A stretch of 64,000 bases of DNA. It comes from Lasiodiplodia sp. COLG20. Taxonomy: Eukaryota; Ascomycota; Dothideomycetes; Botryosphaeriales; Botryosphaeriaceae. The position numbers were made by a program, and so were the translations under genes. How positions within the stretch are numbered: position 1 is the first letter of the stretch; each line of letters starts with the position of its first letter. The notes below the pieces were generated by a model, which ran no database searches, had not been told where the DNA came from, and was given only the letters and a program-made list of their open reading frames with translations. The stretch covers positions 8,246,001 to 8,310,000 of the forward strand of contig VNWV01000001.1 in the NCBI GenBank assembly GCA_009801085.1. The letters are read 5' to 3'. Below are positions 1-10,719 of the stretch, in pieces.

Positions 1-2069
1 CTCAACAGGAAGTCGCAATTGGTCATGCTGAGTTACTCAAGAGACATGGCGGAACCTACGAGATGGCCGTCAGTCGAGCACCGAAGCGGCTCGTTCTATC
101 AATAGACAAGAAGAGCCAAAACCCCTGGGCAGGACGGTTTCCCACCCGGGCAGGGTTTATTGTTCTGTGGTGGCAAAGTAGCTTTGAGGAAAGGAAAACC
201 TTGCACGCCTCAACCCAACGCTGTTCCAAGGCCAAGGATACCGGCTCCGCTAACCGGTGGCTCCGCAGTGCATATTCTCAGGGCTCCTGGTGTTTCATCG
301 AAGTCGGAGCGAAAGGCGTTCGAGTTTACGCGGATCTTGCGGGCGATTGCGGACGCCTCGGCAGGAATTGCGTTGAGCAGTACCTCGTCGGTAGATCCGT
401 TGCTCAGAGTGAATGCGCGGCCATGCGACAGTGATAAGAGAATGCGGCGGCGAGGAGTGCGATGGGAGATGGATGACGCAGGGAAAGTGAGGCGAGTGAG
501 GGCGCGGAGTTGAGCGAGGCGGCGGATTTGCCTCCTCGTCGATTATGTCATCATTCTCGTCTCACTGGCCCGTCACCCGACGCAACCTCGCTGGCCTGTA
601 GGGCCACCACAGCGCAACAATCGTCGCAATGAGACATGCTTTGTCCCTTGGATGTTGCTCTGCGCGCGCGCGTAGGCCATTGGCTTGTGTTCCTAGCACC
701 GGAAGACTTCAATCTCGCTATCTCCGGGCCAGGCGTCTTTAAAAGGCCCATCGTCCCTCTCTCCGCGCATCGTCAGCATCTTCTCCAACACCTCTCTACA
801 CGGTCACGGGGCTTCTGGAAGGCGTCTAGAAGGTTGAAAGCAGCCAAGCACTCATGAAACAGTCGATTTCATCTCACTCATCGCTTCCAACGGCTCCTCG
901 TCCCACTTTGCACAGGACCCGCCGCCATCATCGCCCAAGATTTCCCAAGCAAAGAAGGACCCATTTACCGCATGACAAGATGAGCTTATCTCAGACCCCA
1001 GCGAAGCAATTAGCCGGGGATTTCATCGGCCAACCTTCGGACTAGACTTCCACCTTAACTTGCGCCTCCGAAATTTAGACTCCATCCTGAACATGCCGCG
1101 CACGGAATTACGCGCACCAACATCGGGCGTACATTCTTCAGACGGAAAGAAACCTTGCGGCAACATCCACCGTTGAGAGGCGGTGGAATTCTTGGCTGTG
1201 GGTGCCTTAAGCCCGGGACCCATGGTGGTCTATCACCAGTCAAACCCCCAAATCCTGAAAACCTTACCGCCCCGTCTGCCGCCATCTCTCCTGTACCTCC
1301 CTGCGCTTTCCGCCTCTCTGTTGCCGGATTCCACGGGTACAGTCTTCTCTGGTTGCTGTGCTTCTGCTAGTCCAGATTCCCCGTCTCAAGCCGCACGGCG
1401 TGCCGTGTCTTGCGAGAAATACTTCGTCGGCCCGAGGGGAGATCTTAACCGCAAGCAATCCACCGTGTATAAAGATAACCCGTTTCTTATCTTTTCGGGT
1501 TAGACAGGCTGCGGCGAGACTCAGTCCAAATTGCAACGTTACTCTTGTCCTTCTTAAGCTTTGATGTCGACTCAGTCCAGTGTCGATCCGACCCGCAACG
1601 GTCCGTGTAAAAACGGCGAACGGGCCACGGCCTAGCATTCGGCATCCCTCTGGTCGACTGACCCTACCTATCATTTCAGCCCTTCGAGAATTACCCAGAA
1701 TTTGCCCGCCAGCCTGCCCTGTAGCGGAAGTCAGAGATCACCAACCCTCTCTCCAAACACGGCACAATGGTGGACTTTCCGTCGCCCCCGCCCTGCCTTT
1801 GTGATTATCCCGCGCCATCGGTAACCCTCATTTCTAGCTTCGCACGGGGTACGCGCTGTTGGACTACCCCCCTCGTACGCGAGTATTGACGAGCAAAGAC
1901 CATGGCCTTCACCACTCCCTACTCGCACCAGAGTCAAGATAAATACGCTCTGGTCCTGCCGTGCTTTCTCCCACCATCACGCTTCACCCAGTCCTTCGTT
2001 TGAATCCATCCAACTTGCGCAGATCACTCCTTTTTTTCACGACCAACAAGTCCAATCAATCCATTCACC
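1..2069. other. Left flank, no firmly supported gene
   Basis: No complete gene can be supported here. The open frames on both strands are short and lack recognisable domains. The one coding-like stretch (minus strand, about 210-535) is listed separately. The last ~100 bases, CT-rich, are the likely promoter and 5' leader of the CFEM gene that starts at 2070. Confidence 0.5.
210..536 (-). other. Possible 3' exon of an unidentified gene
   Basis: A minus-strand frame stays open for about 108 codons and ends at TGA 210-212. It has no in-frame ATG; the nearest upstream codon is a TAA. The latter half (GRAFTLSNGSTDEVLLNAIP, then an Ala/Arg/Asn-rich helix-like stretch) uses codons like those of genes in the window. 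If real it is a terminal exon whose upstream exon I could not find. No family is recognised, and chance openness in GC-rich DNA remains possible. Confidence 0.2.
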
Positions 2070-2607
2070 ATGAAGTTCTCCACCGCTGTTGTTCTCGCCG
2101 CCTCGGCCTCCATGGCCGCTGCCTACACCACCGCCGACATCCCGGCCTGCGCCGTTCCTTGCATCAAGGAGGGTGCCCCCAAGGTCGGCTGCGAGGTCAC
2201 CGACGCTGCTTGCCAGTGCAAGAAGCAGGACGACCTTGCCGCCGAGGTCATCGGCTGCATTTCCGAGAAGTGCACTGCTGAGGAGGCTATGGGTACGTTC
2301 TCACACACTCCCCCAATCATCCCCACACCCAGATTTCAAGTCAACTAACATATATTCTACAGAGTCCTCCAAGGTCTCGGCCAGCATCTGCGAGGACCTG
2401 AACAGCGGCAAGACCACCTCCGCCTCGACCACCACCAGCAACTCGACCACCTCGGCCGTCAGCACCCCCGTCAGCACCCCCGGCTCCAGCTCCGGCTCCG
2501 GCTCCACCCCCACTCCCTCCTCGACCAACGCCGCTGGCATCCTCCAGGCCGGTGGCTTCGCCGTCGGCATGTCCGCCGCCATGGGCGCCGTCATGCTCCT
2601 CCTCTAA
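2070..2607 (+). CDS. CFEM-domain GPI-anchored surface protein
   Basis: Two exons, 2070-2292 and 2363-2607, encode 155 residues; the 70-nt intron is phase 1 and removes an out-of-frame stretch. A signal peptide (MKFSTAVVLAASASMAAAYT) is followed by a CFEM domain with the expected eight cysteines: PAC-x3-C, then C, CQC, GC-x4-C, and one more in ICEDL after the splice. A Ser/Thr/Pro-rich linker follows (about residues 90-130). The hydrophobic C-terminus (AVGMSAAMGAVMLLL), after a small-residue region, fits a GPI-attachment signal. CFEM proteins sit on the fungal wall or plasma membrane; some bind haem and take part in iron uptake, others act in adhesion or host interaction. Which applies here is not visible. 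Splicing across the domain restores the last Cys, which supports the model. Confidence 0.9.
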
Positions 2608-3550
2608 GCGGATCGCCTTTTGTGGACGAAATGGGAAAAACGGGATTCACGTTGAGAAGATGAAGTTCGTGTGGACGAAGTGATCGACGAGAAAGAAGAA
2701 AGCGAGAAGCGAGAAGAAAGCGCATGATCAGAAGAAGAAGACGAAGAAGGGGGGGCGGGGGCGGTCACGATGGACTGAGGGGGATGGTGGTGGGGGGAAG
2801 AGCAGGGACCCTGAACGACGGGAATATACAGAGAAAACTTTAGTTCGCGAAGTGAACCGATAATGGATTAATTGTAATTTGTTTGTCGCGCTTGTACGCG
2901 GCGAAGCCAAAAAGTTTGTTGCCATGAATCTTTCCGTCGTGACTTTTAGGATGTGGTTGTTTCTTCCCTCGTGTATTCCCCCCCCTTTTCGGCCCGATTT
3001 CGAGCGTGGCGCCAGGAACAAGCTCACTGTTGGGGGCTCGTCCGTGCCCTTTTGTTTCAGATCGTATTGCTCAGACCTGCCGCTGTCATGCCCTGTACGA
3101 GATGTCAGCCGGTGATGGGCGTTGGGGGCCGGCGCGATGGCTGATGGGTGATTGTTTGTGTTCCGCGCTAGATCCCTTAAGCCAGGCAGCGGGATGGTGA
3201 GCAGAAACATATGATGCCTCACTATTTTGAGAGAGCCGATCTTGATTTACAATAGTTCCTAAGTATATGCTTGACTTCTCAGGCGTCTCAGTGGTAACAT
3301 TGTCCAGGCACTTGAAGGGTTACTTTTGCTCGGCGGTACTTTTTCACAACTGCTTAGAGAGAATTTCCGCAGCTTCTCATCGTTAGAATGCATTCTTCAC
3401 CTTCTTAATCGCAGTTCAGGCTGTAGTTTCTTGGTGTATCTCTTAAATCCACAGTCGAGTTAAAAGTCAGATAACGTGGAGCTGTGGACTGTTCTCAAAC
3501 ACCAGCAAACGAGCATCATTCCCCAATACTGCGTTTAATTTGTGGTCCCA
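2608..3550. other. Intergenic, no gene seen
   Basis: This lies downstream of the CFEM gene and downstream of the opposing DUF3237 gene. It opens with a purine-rich GA/GAA tract (about 2650-2750), probably 3' UTR. Open frames on both strands are short and low in coding character. Confidence 0.5.
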
Positions 3551-4237
3551 TTAACAAAATTCGTGCTGTCCCATTCGCCCGCGAGCTGTAATCCTATCAG
3601 TCCTCCTTTGCCTGTCTGAAACGGAGATAAATTCAAAACTTACATTCCACGCATCAATCTGCAACGTATAACTCCCATCCTCGTACTCCGCAACCCGCTT
3701 CAAAACGCCAACAGCTGCACACGCTCATCATCAGCACACACACCCATCCCATCACTTCAACGACAACCCCCGCACAGTCAATCACTCACCAACAACATTA
3801 TTCAACCAATAATACCCCCGCACCCCCGTCTCAAACACCAGTCTCAAATGCAACGTCCCGTCCTTCTGCTTCGGGCCCGACGTCCTGATGTAAATATTCG
3901 CCCCGTCGTCCGTCTGCAGGTTGTACCGCGTGTCGGCCGAGAAGACGCCCGTCGTCGGGTCCGTCGTGCCCCAGTCGGCGCCCAGGTCGAGGATGCGGCC
4001 GCGCAGCCGCGGCCCGGTGAAGTTGCCGCCGACGATGGGGATGGCGGTGCGTAGGCCGGCGGGGGTCTGGTCGGTGAAGAGGCGCGGGGTGCAGTCGACG
4101 AGGGCCGTGTAGAGGTATTCTAGGGCTGGAGCGGTGGGGGGGATGCTGGGGTTGGTGGTGGTGGTGATGGGGGATGCGGTGGATGGTGGGGAGAGGGAGA
4201 GGGTGAGGGTGGTGAGGAGGGTGCGGAGGAGGTGCAT
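3551..4237 (-). CDS. Secreted DUF3237 (UPF0311) family protein
   Basis: Exon 1 is 4237-3790. Exon 2 starts at 3714 after a 75-nt phase-1 intron (3715-3789). The start at 4237 is chosen because it gives a signal peptide (MHLLRTLLTTLTLSLS, then a Pro/Ser/Thr stretch) and lies about 90 bp below a TATAAATA box. The body matches DUF3237: ALEYLYTALVDC near the start, IPIVGGNFTGPRLRGRILDLG, ADTRYNLQTDDGANIYIRTSG, then GVRGYYWLNNVVAVGVLKR across the splice. DUF3237 proteins form small beta-barrels of unknown biochemical role. The 3' end is uncertain. Reading through gives 203 residues with a stop at 3551. A GTAAGT at 3643 lies where the family normally ends (IDAWNV), so a last short exon is possible. 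Confidence 0.78.
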
Positions 4238-4323
4238 GGTGGTGGTGTAGGAGTGAGTGAAGACGGATTGACAATCGAGCAGCTTTTTGTAAATTCTTGC
4301 ATCGTAGACTATAGAAATATGGA

Positions 4324-4331
4324 TATTTATA
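4324..4331 (-). promoter_or_regulatory. TATA box of the DUF3237 gene
   Basis: TATAAATA on the minus strand, about 87-94 bp upstream of the ATG at 4237. The distance is normal for a fungal core promoter and it supports the chosen start. Confidence 0.45.
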
Positions 4332-4735
4332 CATCTACTAGCCAATAGTGGGGGCTTATTGGTGCTGGGGTGCGTTGCCGGGCGGCTTGCAAGTGGTGCT
4401 GTGCGGGGAAAATGGTCAGTGAGGGTCCTGTAATGGTAGCGCGTAAATTTGAAAACTTCCATCCCTCCCCCATAAATGATGTCATACTCCGAATATATTC
4501 ATTCTGCGTGATTTTGGGGGGTCTTAGTGGTTGTACTGCGTGTGGACAAATTCTTTTTCCGTGTCATAACACTCGTACGCATACTTAAACTACTCAACTA
4601 CTACGGCTGTTTCTCTTGCAACTATCGGCCTAAATTCAAGTATGAGATCTTCGGTGGGGCACATATTTGGCAAGTTTAAGATCCGAGATCCGAGATTCGC
4701 CACGACTGCGGGGTAAGGTACGAAAATTCACAATG

Positions 4736-4982
4736 TACAGTCTCCTCTCGCAGCCGGTGGCTAGCGTAGATTATTTTTTTTTTGCTCATGCCATGGGTAG
4801 GTGAAGCTATCATCCGGACGTATATGTAGAATTTTTAATTCGACATTCTCGTCCGGACAATAACTTCAACTACCCATACGTTGTTTTTTTTTTTTTTTCC
4901 GAAAAGAAAAAGATGAGGCATAGTTACCCTCGAGGATCCCACTGTTCTTCGCGCTAGCCATCGGCTGCAGTACCCCTCTGTA
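4736..4982. repeat. MITE, copy A (fold-back element)
   Basis: About 245 bp. The core (4793-4878) is an imperfect palindrome: ATGGGTAG, GAAGCTAT and TCCGGACG on the left recur inverted on the right as CGTCCGGAC, AACTTC and CTACCCAT. An outer inverted pair (CAGCCGGTGGCTAGCG near 4751; CGCTAGCCATCGGCTG near 4952) extends the arms. Both ends abut TA (TA-CAGTCTCC on the left, CCTCTG-TA on the right), as expected for TA-targeting Tc1/mariner/pogo-type MITEs. There is no coding capacity. Related copies lie at 29504 and 56915 in this window. Confidence 0.75.
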
Positions 4983-5284
4983 TTTGCAACTTCGCCTGCG
5001 CATATCAACTCTTGTCAATTTCACATCCAGCCATAGGACTTTCATTTATCGTGTCCAATCTATTTTTAAGTAGTATGTGCTGCAAACTTTAGAGAGAATA
5101 AACAGTGAAGGCTCTCTGTGCGTTTCGTTGACTGTTTCTCCAGGGGAAAGACGCAGTGAGATACCGAACGGGATTCGTCCATGACCCATCTAATTCTCAA
5201 CACTTCTCTTCGCCTTGATCTTTCAAAGGTGTCTCTCTTTCGTTCGTCTAGGCATTTATACCTGCCAAAGCAGCCAAATGCCAT

Positions 5285-6774
5285 TCAGAAAATGGCTCCC
5301 CCGCCCTTCGGGCTAGCGACAAACCTAGCCACGATGAAGGCCAGCACGGCAGCCGCATACATAGCGCCACCAAAGCAGATCAACCCTAGATACTGCCCGT
5401 CATTCGCTCCCAAGATGGCTCCAGCAATCGGGATCCCGATCAGCGCCGCAAAGCTCGCCAGCGAAAACGTCGTCCCGTTCCTCTTCCCGTAGTCCTCAAT
5501 CTTGCACACCTGCGCCACGCAGACGGGCGTCAGGCTGATGGCAGCACCGCTCCAGAAGCCAAACATGACGGCGAAGGCGGTGATGGCGGGCTCGCTCGCG
5601 CCGGCAGGCAGCCACAGCGCGAAGATGAAGACGGAGCACACAGCCGCGGTGCCAATCATGACATTAAAGCGGCCAAACCGGTCCGCAACGTAACCCGGCA
5701 GCGCGCGGCCGGGGACGGAGCCGACGTTGAGCAGGGCGATGAGGCGGTAGGCGCGCTGCGGCTCGACGCCCTTGTGCATCGCGTACGAAGAGACGTACGT
5801 CAGCGGGATGAAGACGGCGAACTCGACGAGGAAGATGGCCAGCGTCGTCGCGCCGTAGGGCGGGTCGCGCCACAGCGCGCGCACGTCGATGGCGGCGCGC
5901 GCGTGCGGCTTGGGCGGGATGCGCGTGCGCAGCAGCAGGCACGCTGCCAGCCCCATGCCCGCGTTGATGAAGCCGATGATGCGCAGCGTCCAGCCGAAGC
6001 CGATGCGCGGCGCCAGGTAGAGGATGATGAACGGGAACGCGATGCCCCCGCTGCCGCCCGCCGTGCACGCGATCCCTGTGGCGAGTGCGCGCCGCTTGCA
6101 GAACCAGTGGCCGACGGCCGAGATGGCCGGCGTGAATTGCAGCGAGGCGGAGATGCCGCCGAGGACGCCGAAGGAGAGGAGGAATTGGTAGTATTCTGGG
6201 TGGAGCGTGTCAGTTTGGCTGGCTTGCACATCGAAAATATGGGAAGTGTACCTTTGCTTACGCTCATGCACATGATGGATGCTACGGTGCCGATAGAACC
6301 GGGGATTATGAGCGGTTTGGCTCCATACCTGTCGAACACGGAGCCTATTCTGTTCAGCAGCTGTCCGGACTCTGCATCATTCGTGGGTACTTACCTATTT
6401 GGGCTCCCCCAATGTAAAGGAAGAAAGCGTACAGACTGAAAATCCATCCAACGGTCGATTCGGAGTAATGCTCTAGCTGATTCTCAGCAACCCATGCTTG
6501 AAGAACCCCGATGGTGTTAAGCAAGCCCATCGAAGGTATCATTGCGCACCATGCGCCTACAACGACAGACCACGCCGCGAGGCCCCCTTCCGGATAATCT
6601 GGCTCTTCAACATAGCTGTCAAAGTCATTCACCACGGGCTGCCCCGAAAACGGTTCGGCTGTCTGGCGTTCGTTCGTGGCTGGACTGGGGAATGATTTCT
6701 TGTTAGTAGCTGGAACTGAAAATGCAAAAGTGGGGGTAGCCGTTCCAAGTGACTCACTCCATAATTCTCGCCAT
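5285..6774 (-). CDS. MFS transporter, monocarboxylate (MCT) type
   Basis: Four exons: 6774-6758, 6684-6395, 6344-6252, 6195-5285; 436 residues. The start is an ATG in a 17-nt first exon, and intron 1 (73 nt) carries a perfect TACTAAC branch site. Introns 2 and 3 are 50 and 56 nt; all three are phase 1. The order matches fungal MCT-like MFS proteins: PDYPEGGLAAWSVVVGAW at the first helix, then GGAQIG and SVFDRYGAKPLIIPGSIG across intron 2, EYYQFLLSFGVLGGISASL, an RRALATGIACTAGGSGG loop, and GYVADRFGRFNVM in the second half. About 12 membrane helices are predictable. It probably moves a monocarboxylate or related organic acid across the plasma membrane; the substrate cannot be read from sequence. 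The C-terminus is very short (SPKGGGAIF), without a long cytoplasmic tail. Confidence 0.93.
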
Positions 6775-8480
6775 GTTTGTAGCTCAAGAATCCGGCAGTG
6801 CCCTGATTCTTATTGTCTCAGGACAGTTACGAATGATGCCGGTAGAATTGCTGCTTGAGAATTACAAAGCGCCCGTACGATTTTCGCCGAAACGGAAGTG
6901 CATGACCCGGTTGAAGAAGGAGGTGGGTCTGCAGTCTGCGGAGAAGCTAGCTTCGGCCAATCAAAAGGCAGTATTCCCAAAAACTGTGGTTTCGTATTCC
7001 ACGCCCCATATGCAGTACAGAGAACAAAGCACTCTTGGCTTGTGAGATGCAGATGAACAACGGAAAGACTTGCTGATAGAGGTCTCTGAGGAAGGCGGAA
7101 CATGTTGCACAGACGAGAGTATAGTCACGCTGACAAATGAATATGCAACTGGTACAGCGCTGCTGGCGCGAACGAAAACGGAAAAAGACTCCGATGGTAC
7201 TGTCAGCGTCATCCCATGACGCCATGGCCTTGCACTTCATGTTACTGCATACTTTCTGAACAGAAAGGTCTTCACACATATATACAACATGCGCAGAGCT
7301 CATTCTATTCTAATGCATTCAGACCCGCTATTTGAGGAGTTCTGTGGGCGCAATTCATGCAACCACAGTCCTACGACCAGGATATTCCAACCTTCCTACA
7401 AGTTATTTGGCTAATAGTGTAGAGCTTCTCATACGTCAAGTGTGTATCGGTCTATCATTTTAGCGTCTCATATATCAAGGTGCCTTCCACAGCATAAAGT
7501 CATACATGCGACATGAATTGATCAACACCGCTGCATTGAAGACTGAATAATTATTAGCAATGCTGCCATAGGAGAGAAACAAGAAAGTCTCACCGAATGT
7601 GTTAGTTTCATTTTGTTGAGGGTCGACGGAATCGCAATGCCTCTCATGTGGCCTTTACTCGGCATCTTGATGGACTGTTGCCGCTCGTGTGGCCTATTTT
7701 CGGCATCTCGCACAATTATTGGAAAAATCAATAACAAGCATCTGGCACACCGCTTCGTAGTGGGCTAAGAGTGAGTTCATTACGCAACAAATATTCCATC
7801 AACAGGGTCCACCTTGGAAAGGAGGTGTTGTTCAATAGGAAGCTTCAATGAAATCGATTCCTTCACGCTTCAAGACTGCACATTTGCTTACGCAACGGCG
7901 TACACCAGTGAATTCGAAGACACTGTATTGATTTATCGAGGCGACGGGGTGAAATCCTTGCGTCGCATGCCGAAATCCACATTAAGTTGAGTGAACATTG
8001 TTTCGCATCCTGAAAGCACCGTTCTGAACCAAGACGGCAGTCGGAGGGATCCCAACCCTGCCACCTGCGGTCACCGGTGCAAACTATAGTGTCACACCGC
8101 ATCGTATCTATGCCACTGCCCACGGAGTTTGCTTGACCTCGAGCGTCGTTGCTTGAAGTGACTTCGGCGAATCGCGATTTCGGCGAAATCACGAACTCCC
8201 TTTGCCTCTACAGTCGATATTCGGTAGTCAGTAGCCCTCAAGCGACCGAAAAAGGCTTTTAAATGAGTTTGGAGTGTCGCTGTGGTGGAGATCGGAAGCC
8301 AGTTCCAATTTGCACGAAGAGCGATGGTGGTCCACGACAGAAGGAGGCAGTTGTAGGGGCTAAATATCGGCTCTAAGCTTTCCGTTAGACTTACGGCAAC
8401 TCTTCCTACAGCTGTATAAGGCTTTGTTATTCTCTGCTTGGGTTTGATACCGCAGTTCAGTGGTTGCACTGTTCCCGGCG

Positions 8481-8538
8481 GCTGTCCGAGCAGGAATCAC
8501 TCTGAGAGTTGCGCCCTTACCCATTGCGCCACGACAGC
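8481..8538 (-). pseudogene. Truncated tRNA gene (relic)
   Basis: Read on the minus strand, the segment begins GCTGTC and ends GACAGC, a perfect 6-bp acceptor-like pairing. It keeps a good A box (TGGCGCAATGG) with a GCGC/GCGC D-stem, and the 3' half of a T arm (GATTCCTGCTC). It is only 58 nt, so about 15 nt of the anticodon and T-arm region are missing and no anticodon can be assigned. It looks like a deleted tRNA gene rather than a functional one; a tRNA-derived SINE head is the alternative. Confidence 0.4.
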
Positions 8539-10600
8539 AACGTAGCTTTCTTTGAAGGCAAAAGAGTAATGGAAAAAAAAAACCTAGTTGTTGAGGGTTT
8601 ATTGGCGTAGTCAGATGATATACCGTCCGTGACAATCATGGCCTGTACACAGTGCCCCATGTCTGATTGAAACGCAAGAGACAAACCACTATTTCTTTTT
8701 TTTTTTCTTGGCTCAAAGTATGACCGTTGTTGAGCTCTAGATTCTCGCTACATGCTTGAATAATCAGCATCCTATCAACGTTGGATGGCATAAATATACC
8801 TGCGTATTCTTAAGGACATCTAATTTGATATTCGTACAAATAACCTCGGTCTCCAAAGCTTTGTTCATAAACTCTCCAATTACTTCACAAATCTCATATA
8901 CGTAGTAAGAATGGAGTAAGAGGCTGGCGAGGGGAAAAAAAAAGTCATTGTTGCAACGCCGCCACACATGGGTTTTGGATTGCTCATTGCTCATTTCCGA
9001 ACGCCAAAGCTTTTCAAAGTATTTGTAAGACAGTTGAGTGAGCGTTTTGGATTATAGCTTTCATGTCTTGAAGCATTGCCATTTCGCTTTCCCTGCTGCA
9101 AACCTTTACACGTGTTTCCCGAGGGAAAAGAAAAACCACACACCTTGATGGATACTTTCGGAGTCTTGACTTGGCCAGCAGGTACTCCGATCGCGCAAAC
9201 ATCCAGTTTATTACAGTTCATTGATGGGAGCTAAATTGACAGTGTTTCGATATCTAATATAGTTTGGTACTTGCTCACTCACTAGCTATTGACATGATCC
9301 TTTCATTCACCATTAGGCATTGGACGAGATGTATGGTGCAGCAACTGAAGATTAGCTTGAATCTTAGAAGTTTCAATTGCCATGGATGTAGTGTCATTTT
9401 TTTCTTACCCGAGGGTTGAAACATCAGATGAAGGGTTGGTGAGGTGATTGGATAATCCCTGTCTCCATCATATATGAATTGGCGCCGCATCTCTTTCCGG
9501 AGATGCGGAGAGGAGGTAGTGCGGCGAGTTGATTGGCAGAGTAGAATTATAGTGGTGTGCTCTAGGCGCAGCGGCCGGAGAAAATACCTAGAGCGTAGCG
9601 ATAGTAAATTCACCTTCCAAAACAAGCTTAGTGCAGTCCACTATCGCCAAACATTCGGACCACGCCGAAGAACCATCTTATCGCATGAACTTGGAAGGTG
9701 TTCTCCCTCTGGCTCTCCAGCTTTTGTATCTTCGCCAATACCGTCAAGCTTTTGCCCAGGCTCGATCGCCATGCATGAATTCTCCGAAAAATATGGGCAG
9801 TGTGAACGTAAGGCTGAGGACGGGACGTTGAAGCAATCTGTTTGGAAAGCTAGTTTTTCGTGCGCGAAACGGGCCGAGGCACGCATGCCGACGCTGGCGC
9901 CACCGGCTGTCCGTGGCCTGGCCTCCACATGGGCAGCTGCTACAGTAAAATACGACCTCTAGCCGTATTTTTTAATGGACGCCTCAGGGCAGAAACAGCG
10001 AACAGATTGGCTAAGTCTTGCCAAGAAGTTTAAGCTTATCTTGAATAGGCAGGCACAGGCTCTCCTGCATCATCATGCATCGCCATGTTCCCGCCTGAAA
10101 TACCGACGCCAACCGACGCCGCCAAACACCTTGGCGCGAAGGATTGGAGAGGTCCCACACGTAATTCTCCTGCTCTCAATTTACAATTGCTCTTCCCTTT
10201 CCCCGGATTGACGGTTGGAATCATTCCCACTGCTGTCCACGAACGAGACTTATGTTGTGGTACAGTGCATGATGCTGCTGTCGATCGCATTCAGCCGCCA
10301 AAAATATCCATCGAATAGGCGCTTGGACATTCGATACGAGAGCTTTGCGGCCGACGGCCGTTATCTGGTGATTCCTAAGTCAGGCAATCGGCCATGGTGA
10401 TGCTCAAGGAAGGTGGTCGCCACCCCCTTCCCGTGAACTGTTAGTACAGGCTAGTGATGCCATTAAGGCTGCAGATGCTGTCAGTGGGTCCTCTCATACC
10501 TGCCCCTTTCGGCTATCGCTTAGTTTAAGCGTTTGCTTAAGCTTGCAACATGGGAGCATCAAGCCTTGCTAAGATGGGACCTGCTCGGCGCCGAGAAAAC

Positions 10601-10608
10601 ATATAAAT
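10601..10608 (+). promoter_or_regulatory. TATA box of the aspartic protease gene
   Basis: ATATAAAT sits 112 bp upstream of the ATG at 10720, a normal fungal core-promoter spacing. GCCAAG-type hexamers further upstream (for example 10019-10024 and, inverted, near 10131) resemble PacC sites. That would fit pH control of a secreted acid protease, but hexamers occur by chance. Confidence 0.45.
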
Positions 10609-10719
10609 TGTGCTTGTAGCACCCCCGAACTGGCCTTTCTCTCCAGCAGCACCGCTCAGCTCTCTTCTCCGGTTACATTCCTCTGGTCTTGCCTTCGATC
10701 TCCCCATCCATCAATCAAG

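Larger units (their letters stand above)
4238..5284. other. Intergenic with a MITE
   Basis: The shared upstream region of the DUF3237 gene and the 3' side of the MFS gene. It is AT-rich with two homopolymer T runs (about 4772-4782 and 4883-4898). Its main content is the MITE at 4736-4982. No coding frame is supported. Confidence 0.5.
6775..10719. other. Gene-poor stretch of ~3.9 kb
   Basis: No gene is supported. Minus-strand frames at 6810-7303 and 8092-8469 are open but show no domain or splice logic. The part at 7300-9300 is AT-rich with several poly-A/T runs (8571-8582, 8695-8706, 8936-8942). It holds a truncated tRNA-like sequence at 8481-8538. The last part is the promoter of the aspartic protease. 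Confidence 0.5.

Noticed and set aside
3616..3643. GTAAGT...TTTCAG in the DUF3237 gene as a last intron
   Set aside because: Only 28 nt, below the usual minimum for fungal introns; left as a note on the uncertain 3' end.
6345..6394. Shorter acceptors (23, 34 or 45 nt) for intron 2 of the MCT-type gene
   Set aside because: Only the 50-nt option restores the frame and the expected family sequence GGAQIG-SVFDRYG.
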